Origin: Seonamhaeicola sp.
GTDB lineage: Bacteria > Bacteroidota > Bacteroidia > Flavobacteriales > Flavobacteriaceae
Assembly: GCF_028281565.1 (NCBI RefSeq)
Contig: NZ_JANQJQ010000016.1
Location: 186,001 to 250,000, forward strand
Length of the DNA: 64,000 bases
Direction: 5' to 3'
The translations under genes were made by a program, and so were the position numbers. The notes below the pieces were generated by a model that was given only the letters and a program-made list of their open reading frames with translations, was not told where the DNA came from and ran no database searches. This document shows, one piece after another, positions 26,076-33,582 of this stretch. How positions within the stretch are numbered: position 1 is the first letter of the stretch; each line of letters begins with the position of its first letter.

Positions 26076-26254
26076 AATCCTGTCGCGATCACAAGAGAAG
26101 CCTGACACTTTGTGTTGGGCTTTTTTTGTGGCATAAGCCCAATATCCTTTGAGGTTTGTGGCACAAAAAAAGTACAATAAAGCACAGCTTTCAGGCTTTA
26201 TGCTCGTACTGTAAAGTACCGAAGGATCATTGAAAATAATCCTGCCGCGATCAC
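26076..26254 (+). repeat. Right copy of the tRNA-tail repeat (179 bp)
   Basis: It is the partner of 22376-22553, starting with an exact 17-base tRNA-Arg 3' end (26076-26092) and ending with a one-mismatch copy, AATCCTGCCGCGATCAC (26238-26254). The same terminator hairpin lies at 26098-26127. The middle (26132-26223) is recognisably related to the left copy, including ACAATAAAG and a CTTTA/TAAAG hairpin, but carries many substitutions. Both conserved ends face the flanking tRNA tails. Confidence 0.85.
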
Positions 26255-26560
26255 TAAGTAAAATTCAATTTAATTCATTACCCCACAGTTTATAGGAAGT
26301 ACGGGGTTTTTGTTTTCGGTTCGTTTCGAAACAATTCGTTTAATGTCACTTTTTTGTTCACTATTGCTTTACCTAATTTACTTTATAGTTCAATAAACTA
26401 ATATATAAGGGATTACATTTTAAGTTCAAACCCCGTCTCGATTAACCTTTTAACTAAAATCTTAACATAATAAATACCAACCAAGCTCTTTTTAATATCA
26501 GCGCTAATATCAAATCCAGTCTACAAGCATTTTATTGATAACAATTGTTTTACTATTCGA
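26255..26560. other. Gene-free spacer between the islet and the HTCS gene
   Basis: No gene is seen. ACCCC (26279 region) and GGGGT followed by T5 (near 26310) could form a weak terminator. GTTCAAACCCCGTCTCGATT (26424-26443) resembles a tRNA 3' end and matches the tRNA-Arg tail at roughly 16 of 23 positions, perhaps an older, decayed integration scar. The spacer also holds the 3' flank of the minus-strand HTCS gene. Confidence 0.4.
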
Positions 26561-29500
26561 TTATTCGCTTCTTTCAATTAGCTCTTTAAGTTTTAGGGAA
26601 TTTTCATCAATAGCCCTACTAAACTGTTGGGCATAATCACTTGGGCTAACACCAAATTCTTTTGAGAAAACCTTGCTAAAGTGCTTTTGGTTTTTAAAAC
26701 CGCACATATAAGCGACCTCAGAAACGTACAAACTCGTTTCTTCAAGCAATTGAGCTGCACGTTTTAATCTTATTTTTTTTATAAAGTTAGATGGAGAATC
26801 ATTTATAATAGTTTTCAACTTCCTATAAAGATTTGCTCTACTTGTTCCTACTTCCGAAGCTAAAAATTCAACGGTTAACAAGTCATCATCAATTGAGTTT
26901 TCAATAATCCTTATTAATTTTCTAATAAACTTTTCATCATGAGATTCAATGTCTAAATTTGACGGTTCTGCAGAAATGACTTTAGAGAACTTTTCCTGCA
27001 TATGTCTACGGGATAAAAGCATATTTTTTACCTTCCATTTAATATATTCTAGACTAAATGGTTTTTCAATATAGTCATCCGCTCCCAATGCTAAACATTC
27101 AATTTTAACTTCTAACAAGTCCTTTGCTGTTAACATAATAATTGGGATATGACAAATTTTTGGATTTTTCTTTATGTCTTTAAGCATAGTAATTCCATCT
27201 TGAATGGGCATTAAAATATCACTGATTATTAACTGAGGCTCTTCTTTAACAATTACCTCATAACCTTCTTTACCATTTGACGCTTCAAGAATATTAAAAT
27301 CAGTTTTCAAATAGTCTTTAACCATTGCTCTGATTTCACGTTTATCTTCTATTAAAAGTACTTTTGGTTTATTCCCATCTAATGGACCTTCCTCAAAGGA
27401 CTCCATAATTGCGGTTTGCTGTCTGATTAATGGTCTAATCGTATTCTTTGGTTTTTCTTTTCTGAACTCATTTTTTTTATAATGTTCTTTTTCTATGGGA
27501 ATATAAAATGTAAAAGTAGTATATACATTCTCTTCACTATCAACTTTTATTGCACCATTGTGACATTCGATTAGCTTTTGTACCAATTCCATACCAATAC
27601 CTGTTCCGGGGATTTGGTGGGTAGGGACCTTATTTGCTTGATAAAACCTATCAAAAATAAAGTTTAAATCTTCTTTTGGAATTCCAACACCAGTATCTTT
27701 AATACTACATTTAATATGCTTTCCTTCTTTTTTAAGTTCTATTTCTTGATTTGAAATATTGTCTGAGTGTACTTTTTCTATTATTATTTCAATTGTGCCC
27801 TTTTCGGGTGTATATTTAAAGGCATTTGATAGTAAGTTGTAGAGTATTTTATCTAAAATCTCAATATCATAATATGCTTTTAAATGATCTTGTTTACTTC
27901 GAAAGTAAAAATTGATATCATAAATATCAGCAAAATCATCAAAGGCATTTTTAATGTTTTTAAAATCCTCAATAATGTCATTTTTGGAGACTTTAATTCT
28001 AAATTCACCTGCTTCAAACTTTCTTATATCCATTATTTGGTTAATAAGTCTTCCCATTTTATTAACGTTTGCCCTAATTCTAGATACTGTTGAAGGGCTA
28101 ATATTATATTGCCTTTCGGTTTGAACTTTTTCTATGACACCAGAGATAAGACTTAAGGGAGTTCTTAACTCGTGCGAGATATCTGTGAAAAATATCATTT
28201 TCATTCTATTGTGTTGGTTGTCTTTTTGATGGCTTATTGTTTCCTTAATAATATTTTGTTTTAAATCATACCATTTTTTTATAAGATAGTAGGCTATATA
28301 TAATGAAATTAAGGCCAAGAGGGTATAGATTAATATGGCTACATTGCTTAACCAAAAAGGCGGTTTAACAGTAAACATAAATACGGCCGGGTTTTCATTC
28401 CAAGTGCCATTACTATTTGAACTTTTTACTTTGAAAACATAGTCTTTAGGGGTTAAATCGTTAAAAATGGCGGTCTTGTTAGAATTGTTTGTATAAACCC
28501 AAAAATCATTTAAGCCTTCTAATTTATATGCATATTTATTTCTATATGGTGCAGTGAAATCTGAAGACGAGAAATTTATCATAACATTGTTTTTATCATA
28601 TGTTAGCACAGTTTTTTTATCATCTCGAATGTTATAATTTGTAATTCTATTACTTTTTATTTTAGCGTTTTTTTCAACACCTATTGTTGAAAATTTGGTA
28701 ATGAAAGTGTTAGGTTTTTTTTCGTTAAGTCTGAATTCTTCAGTATTGACAATATAAAACCCTCCTTTACAACCAAAATAAATATAAGCTTTATCTCTAC
28801 TGGCGGCAGAAGAATTAAATACGAAAGAGACTTCCTCAATGTCATCTCTATAGCCTAAGGACAAGAATTTATCCGCTTCTTTATCGTATCTGGCAATGCC
28901 ACTTCCCGTACTAAACCAAAGAGTTCCTTTACTATCTTGTTGAACTGCAGTTACAGTTAATGAGTTTAAGCCATCATTTCTATTGTAAGGAAAAAAGGTA
29001 TCACTTGAATAATTATACCTCATAATACCACCTCCCCTTGTAGTTATCCAAAAGTTGTCCTTTGTGTCGTAAAAGCTTAAAATTGCATTTGAAGTTATTC
29101 CTAAACTGCTATCAGGAAGATACTCCTTTATTTCTTCTTTTTCAGTATTAATACGGAATAAGCCTGTTCCTCTGGTTCCGATCCATATGTTGCCAAACTT
29201 GTCCTGCCTAAGTGCGAATACATTTTTACCTTTAAATTGCTTTATAAATGATTTTTTAAAGTTTGAAAGGCCTTCTTTCGAATTTAAGATATCCACGCCT
29301 CCCTGACCCCATAAACCAACCAAAATTTCACCATTATTTAATGGAAGGACCGTTTCAATTCTTTTCTTATACGATTTAATCAGGCTTGTTTCAATACTCC
29401 TTGTTGTAGACTGTATTTGTTTCGTATAAAAAACATTTCTTCTGTTAAACAGAATCCATTGTTTTCCGTCATAAGTAGGAACAATACCTCTTATATTATT

Positions 29501-30745
29501 AATGTTTGTTTTAATGGCTTGATAGGATTCTTCCTCTACATTGCACTTAAATAGTTGCCCTCCAATAGGTAGCCAAAGATTATCTTGCTTATCGGTAAAT
29601 AAGGTTTGCGCAAATACATTTTCTAAATTCTGGTTTTGAATGGGCTTTACATATTTGAAAAGCTTGGAACGCTTTACAACTTTATTTACTCCATTTAAAC
29701 TCCCCACCCATAAGTTGTTAAAATCATCATAGCAAAGAGAGGTAATATGATTGGCGTTCAAAGTGTTTGAGGCATCTTCATCTGAAAAAAAACCAGTATA
29801 CTTTTTGTCCTCGCCATTTACATTAATTTTGAACAAACCTAAGTTAGTTCCAACCCATAAGTCATCAGAATTGGAATCCTTTACAGCATCAGTAATATTT
29901 CTTGGGCGAGGTGTATTATGATTTAAGAAATCACTAAACTTGTTCAATACCCTTAATGAAGCATCTGAATAATTGTACTCCAAAATATAAATACCATCTC
30001 TGCAAACAGCTAATAAAGTATTCTCTTTATATGGTTTTAATTGTAATACCTGTAAATTAAAGCCCGAAGATTGAACCAGTTTATCCTCAGTATGCAAAAA
30101 AATACCTTTAGAAGTTGCGATCCAGATTCTTTGAAACTTATCTTCTATTAAGGCATTAATTCTTCCAGATGTAGTTTGGCCAAATTTTTCAAAAAAATTA
30201 TTTCCAATATTGGCTTTTGTTTTGTCTTTGTTGGTTGTTACATTAAACAACCCATGATTCAACTTTTCAACCCAAATGTTTCCATTTGAGGTAACTTGGA
30301 GGGGAAGAAAAGTATAAGACTTTTTAAAACCTAAGAATTGATCTTTTTTGCGGTTATACATAACCAAGTAGCTACTGGTTCCCAACCAAAGATCACGGTT
30401 ATGATCCTCTAATATATTCTTGTTAATTGTATTATTTGGTAAGGAGTACTCATTAAAAACATCATACAAGAAAGCCTTTATTTCGCTCCCATTATATTGA
30501 TATAAACCATCATTCGTGCCAATCCATAAAAGCCCGTAACTATCTTTAAAAATAGTTCTAACATTATAATTAAATGATATGCCGTCAACTTCTAACTTTT
30601 TAAAATAATAATCATTTTGTCCATAAACATGGAACATCTGATTTAATAATAAAACTATTAAAATAGAATATTTTATGTGTAATAGTTTTTTAGTTTTCAA
30701 TTTTGACAGGCTTTTTTTGATGACACTTCTATTCAAATATACCAC
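26561..30745 (-). CDS. Hybrid two-component system sensor/regulator (HTCS)
   Basis: The 1394-residue one-protein phosphorelay has a signal/anchor segment (SILIVLLLNQMFHVYG), then periplasmic two-blade propeller repeats (LLWIGTNDGLYQYNG, NLWVGSLNGVNKV, NIWIGTRGTGLFRI) and a Y_Y_Y domain. A membrane helix (VAILIYTLLALISLYIAYY) leads to HisKA (DISHELRTPLSLISG, His near 858), HATPase (DTGVGIPKEDL, GTGIGMELV), a receiver (ISDILMP, Asp near 1177) and an AraC-type HTH at the C-terminus. HTCS proteins sense oligosaccharides and activate their PUL. A GTG at 30745 opens the frame; a TTG 14 codons later is an alternative. Its likely target is the motif found at 38939, 47359, 47508 and 54388. Confidence 0.95.
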   Translation of the reverse strand: MVYLNRSVIKKSLSKLKTKKLLHIKYSILIVLLLNQMFHVYGQNDYYFKKLEVDGISFNYNVRTIFKDSYGLLWIGTNDGLYQYNGSEIKAFLYDVFNEYSLPNNTINKNILEDHNRDLWLGTSSYLVMYNRKKDQFLGFKKSYTFLPLQVTSNGNIWVEKLNHGLFNVTTNKDKTKANIGNNFFEKFGQTTSGRINALIEDKFQRIWIATSKGIFLHTEDKLVQSSGFNLQVLQLKPYKENTLLAVCRDGIYILEYNYSDASLRVLNKFSDFLNHNTPRPRNITDAVKDSNSDDLWVGTNLGLFKINVNGEDKKYTGFFSDEDASNTLNANHITSLCYDDFNNLWVGSLNGVNKVVKRSKLFKYVKPIQNQNLENVFAQTLFTDKQDNLWLPIGGQLFKCNVEEESYQAIKTNINNIRGIVPTYDGKQWILFNRRNVFYTKQIQSTTRSIETSLIKSYKKRIETVLPLNNGEILVGLWGQGGVDILNSKEGLSNFKKSFIKQFKGKNVFALRQDKFGNIWIGTRGTGLFRINTEKEEIKEYLPDSSLGITSNAILSFYDTKDNFWITTRGGGIMRYNYSSDTFFPYNRNDGLNSLTVTAVQQDSKGTLWFSTGSGIARYDKEADKFLSLGYRDDIEEVSFVFNSSAASRDKAYIYFGCKGGFYIVNTEEFRLNEKKPNTFITKFSTIGVEKNAKIKSNRITNYNIRDDKKTVLTYDKNNVMINFSSSDFTAPYRNKYAYKLEGLNDFWVYTNNSNKTAIFNDLTPKDYVFKVKSSNSNGTWNENPAVFMFTVKPPFWLSNVAILIYTLLALISLYIAYYLIKKWYDLKQNIIKETISHQKDNQHNRMKMIFFTDISHELRTPLSLISGVIEKVQTERQYNISPSTVSRIRANVNKMGRLINQIMDIRKFEAGEFRIKVSKNDIIEDFKNIKNAFDDFADIYDINFYFRSKQDHLKAYYDIEILDKILYNLLSNAFKYTPEKGTIEIIIEKVHSDNISNQEIELKKEGKHIKCSIKDTGVGIPKEDLNFIFDRFYQANKVPTHQIPGTGIGMELVQKLIECHNGAIKVDSEENVYTTFTFYIPIEKEHYKKNEFRKEKPKNTIRPLIRQQTAIMESFEEGPLDGNKPKVLLIEDKREIRAMVKDYLKTDFNILEASNGKEGYEVIVKEEPQLIISDILMPIQDGITMLKDIKKNPKICHIPIIMLTAKDLLEVKIECLALGADDYIEKPFSLEYIKWKVKNMLLSRRHMQEKFSKVISAEPSNLDIESHDEKFIRKLIRIIENSIDDDLLTVEFLASEVGTSRANLYRKLKTIINDSPSNFIKKIRLKRAAQLLEETSLYVSEVAYMCGFKNQKHFSKVFSKEFGVSPSDYAQQFSRAIDENSLKLKELIERSE

Positions 30746-30850
30746 TTTATTGCAATTTTTAATAAAACGAATATGTACATATAATCCTTTGAAAAATGAG
30801 ATTTTTCAGGGTTACTAGCCAACAATTTTTGATAAAGAGGGAGTCATTAT

Positions 30851-31110
30851 TTAGCTGGACTTCAAAATAGAAATATTCTTTTTGTGGTGTTATTTGATAC
30901 GCTTGACGAGCCATTCTAATCCAGCAAGTATTACCACATACTGCCATTTGCACAATATTGATATTCACAAAATCACGTTTCATTATATTCAATGGTAGAT
31001 TGTTGGTTTTGTTAATTGTTTTATAAAATAAATTTGGTTGTAACGCTTGGTAAAACAGGTAACTCCTTTTCTGTAACCCTTAAATCAATTTCTATTTCAA
31101 TAGACCTTTT
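30851..31110 (-). pseudogene. Decayed C-terminal remnant of a GH2 beta-galactosidase
   Basis: A minus-strand reading of 30851-30992 gives KRDFVNINI, then QMAVCGNTCWIRMARQAYQI. This aligns with the C-terminal end of the intact GH2 enzyme at 39017 ([18 protein letters not shown], then [12 protein letters not shown]). Further upstream, about 31024-31105 reads SIEIEIDLRVTEKELPVLPS, which matches the intact enzyme's [15 protein letters not shown] region. The two pieces are separated by a stop codon and a deletion, and the remaining thousand or so residues are absent. It is therefore the relic of a second beta-galactosidase gene next to the HTCS. Confidence 0.72.
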
Positions 31111-31570
31111 AAGAAGTAATCATTTAAATAAGATTTATTTTATGGTTTACTTCAACTAATTGGCAAGTCGCCACTTGAATAGTACTTTCAAATAATTTAA
31201 CATTTTTATTTTTTACAATTAAAAAATCTGTGGGAACGTAAATGCTTATGTCGACCAAAGCTGTATAACCTGTTCTTCCTGAAACTATGTTCTCCAGATC
31301 AATAGCAGGTATAGTTATGAAATGAAAAACTGCCAATGTAATTGTTGCAATGCACGTCATCTGAATAAGTTCATTCTCTAGATTTAAAATTTGCATGTTT
31401 TTTTAACATTTCATTCTAAAAATAGAAGTAATGAGTGAATAAGCAATAATGGAGAATATTTTATCATTTTCTAAAACATTTTTTACGTAAAAAAAGAACC
31501 TGCTTTTGGAGGCTCTTTTTTATTAAGACGCTATCATCAGTTTTATAATACGGAAAATTAGTATTAATTT
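31111..31570. other. Gene-poor spacer, possibly more of the GH2 relic
   Basis: A 90-codon minus-strand frame at 31124-31396 ends KNVKLFESTIQVATCQLVEV. This could be the eroded segment preceding the SIEIEIDL stretch, but the match to GH2 enzymes is too weak to claim. The rest shows no coding sequence up to the terminator at 31488. Confidence 0.3.
31488..31522 (-). terminator. Terminator of the SusC/SusD operon
   Basis: AGAACCT (31495-31501) pairs with AGGCTCT (31510-31516) apart from one A-C mismatch. An A tract on the left forms the U run on the minus strand. It lies about 50 bp after the last gene of the operon. Confidence 0.65.
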
Positions 31571-32257
31571 TTATTGGATATGATATTCGACATAGCCTGT
31601 GTAAAAAGTGTCTATAGCATTACCATCTGGTAAATATTCCGACCTGTATGATATGTTTTTTGTAATATCAATATCGGTCAATGCAATTGTAATACTGTCT
31701 AAATTATCTTCCGTCAGGCTTACTGTTTGCAGTTCTCCAGCAAGGTTGTAGTAAGTAAAACTATTAGTAATATAATCATCAAATATGGCAGTGCTCATAT
31801 TAAATGTAATATCATTTGCTGTTTGTACATGTGATAAGATTCTTCTATTGTTTAAGGAAGTTATGAAATTAGAACCTAAAGATCTTCCAGTTTGCGCAAC
31901 TGGAACAGATCTGTTTCCCTTGGAATCCATAGAAAATACTTCGAAAATATAACTTCCCTCTTCTAAATTTGGGATTATAATGGATACTTCATCTCTAACA
32001 ATAGGAGTAATATTAATGTCAATGTCTATAGAATCTGCTCTATTATTCCAATAAACACGTCCTTTTTTTATACTTAAATCTGAATATTGATACCATTGTA
32101 CTTTGACTCTATTATTTCCTTTAAACACTACTAAGGAATCCGGTTTTTCTGTATAAATGGTTTCTCCTCGGTCTAAGTATTTTTGGTGCAGTTCATTGGT
32201 GTCCGTGCAGTTAACAAATAGTAATAGTACTGTGGGTAATATAAATATGTATTTCAT
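31571..32257 (-). CDS. SusD-associated surface lipoprotein (DUF4998-type)
   Basis: The 228-residue protein has a lipobox (VLLLFVNC). The N-terminal half resembles the DUF4998 family found in PULs: QKYLDRGETIYTEKPDSLVV, then NNRVKVQWYQYSDLSIKKGRVYWNN and a fibronectin-like strand pattern ending SYIFEVFSMDSKGNRS. The C-terminal part is a second beta-rich domain. Such proteins are presumed glycan-binding or structural partners of SusD on the cell surface; no enzymatic role is known. It is the last gene of the operon, 11 bp after the preceding lipoprotein gene. Confidence 0.8.
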   Translation of the reverse strand: MKYIFILPTVLLLFVNCTDTNELHQKYLDRGETIYTEKPDSLVVFKGNNRVKVQWYQYSDLSIKKGRVYWNNRADSIDIDINITPIVRDEVSIIIPNLEEGSYIFEVFSMDSKGNRSVPVAQTGRSLGSNFITSLNNRRILSHVQTANDITFNMSTAIFDDYITNSFTYYNLAGELQTVSLTEDNLDSITIALTDIDITKNISYRSEYLPDGNAIDTFYTGYVEYHIQ

Positions 32258-32268
32258 GTTTTTTTGAT

Positions 32269-33549
32269 TTAGTCAGTAGGTGCTCCAAATAAGGTCATTT
32301 CGGCCCAAGCCGAGTACAAAGTGTTATCCCAAACTTCTTTCGATCTCCATCTTACCCACCTCACGGGAGGTGTATTTGGGGGGAAATTAAATTCAAATCC
32401 TAGTTCGCCAAATTCATTATCACCAGCAGCTACTTGTGTGCCCGGTAAGCCTGATGGTTTAGTAGTTTCGAATGTTCCTAGAAGTGTCCATCCATCCATA
32501 CCTTCTTCTCTCCAATTATTTGTTACATTAGGATCATCCCCATCCGGCCAAACGTAAGCTCCATTAAATTCTCTGTCTATAAGGGATTGGTCATTTGTAC
32601 CCCATACTTCCAAAACTTTTATTCCACCCTGTTTGTAACTCCAGTTATCTATTGGTGTATAAATAAAGCGGCTTAATAAATTAGTTTCTCCTAAATCGTA
32701 AGTTAAATGGTGTGGTAGGTATAATTTATAAGATGAAGATGCATTTTGTTGCGATACATATCCTGTATTGAATCTTTGAAAAGTAATACCGTCAAAGCCT
32801 TTTTCATAACTTACTCCTGAATTTCTTGTGGAAAAGGGAACATCTGTATCTAAATTCGCTACCTTCCAATCTGATTTATCAAGTTCTATTTCAAATAAGG
32901 GCGTATATAGTCCTACAAGAGTGTCACTAACATTTCCATATTCATCTCTTACAAAAACGCCCAATTCGGTTTCAATTGGCTCTAACCCTCTTGAATTGGC
33001 GTTAAAGGTTGTAAAATCATCGTAAATTACTTCATAAGGTATAAAATCACCAAATTCATCATATTTTAAAACGGTAAAACCCATAAATTTATTCAATTCA
33101 TTCTCCCATTCTAAGAATATACCCGCAAAATCTGCTCTAACTCGAAGCGATTCAAAGACATTTATATAAGGAGGCGTTAATGGCATGATTTCCGTTTCAA
33201 CGGGGGTAGATTTATTGCCATTATAATCAACCGCATATAGAGTTACTTTTTGCGGGTTCGTATTAGGGAAACCATCAACTGTTATACTTTGAGTAAATTT
33301 TGATGATTTAGCAACTCTACTTAATTGGTCATTTACTTTATACACCGCCTCAACATGGGAAAAATCGGTGTTTGTTGGAGGAGTATAAGAAATATTCGCT
33401 CCACCAGGAATGCTTTTTGATGTAACATTTGATATGGGTTCAGGAGGGTAACTTTCGGTAGGGGTTTGCCCTATAGGTTCTTCTTCACCACAACCAATTA
33501 CGACAATAGAAATTAGTAAAGGATAAATTAAAGTTAAATAAGTTTTCAT
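32269..33549 (-). CDS. SusD-associated surface lipoprotein (DUF4959/DUF5126/DUF5000-type)
   Basis: The 426-residue protein has a lipobox (LISIVVIGC). It is built of an N-terminal Ig-like domain (EPISNVTSKSIPGGANISY), a second similar domain (AGIFLEWENELNKFMGF) and a C-terminal discoidin-like beta-sandwich containing WGTNDQSLIDREFNGAYVW and RWVRWRSKEVW. This order is characteristic of the DUF4959-DUF5126-DUF5000 lipoproteins encoded after susD in many HTCS-controlled PULs. A role as surface glycan-binding protein is inferred from context. It lies 33 bp after susD. Confidence 0.85.
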   Translation of the reverse strand: MKTYLTLIYPLLISIVVIGCGEEEPIGQTPTESYPPEPISNVTSKSIPGGANISYTPPTNTDFSHVEAVYKVNDQLSRVAKSSKFTQSITVDGFPNTNPQKVTLYAVDYNGNKSTPVETEIMPLTPPYINVFESLRVRADFAGIFLEWENELNKFMGFTVLKYDEFGDFIPYEVIYDDFTTFNANSRGLEPIETELGVFVRDEYGNVSDTLVGLYTPLFEIELDKSDWKVANLDTDVPFSTRNSGVSYEKGFDGITFQRFNTGYVSQQNASSSYKLYLPHHLTYDLGETNLLSRFIYTPIDNWSYKQGGIKVLEVWGTNDQSLIDREFNGAYVWPDGDDPNVTNNWREEGMDGWTLLGTFETTKPSGLPGTQVAAGDNEFGELGFEFNFPPNTPPVRWVRWRSKEVWDNTLYSAWAEMTLFGAPTD

Positions 33550-33582
33550 AATCTATTTATTTAATTTTTATAATATTTAAAA

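Larger units (their letters stand above)
22537..26254. mobile_element. tRNA-Arg-associated genomic islet bounded by direct repeats (no integrase)
   Basis: Two related repeats of 178-179 bp, each starting and ending with the tRNA-Arg 3' end, flank a 3.5 kb segment. The segment holds five minus-strand genes: cold-shock protein, bS21 paralogue, NYN/OST-HTH protein, RpoD-like sigma factor and fatty acid hydroxylase. Copies of a tRNA 3' end in direct orientation are the classic footprint of site-specific integration into a tRNA gene. No integrase, excisionase or replication gene is present, so movement would need a recombinase from elsewhere, or the islet may be a fixed remnant. Boundaries are taken from the innermost left copy and the outermost right copy. 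Confidence 0.6.

Noticed and set aside
25955-26185. A 76-codon minus-strand frame across the right tRNA-tail repeat
   Set aside because: It overlaps the repeat and its terminator hairpin, has no start context and no recognisable family.
22537-26254. The islet as a defense system based on the NYN nuclease
   Set aside because: The neighbours (bS21, Csp, sigma) fit expression control better, and no toxin, antitoxin or phage-sensing domain is seen.
31124-31396. A 90-codon minus-strand frame as a separate gene
   Set aside because: It has no signal, family match or operon context and adjoins a GH2 relic; at most it is part of that relic.
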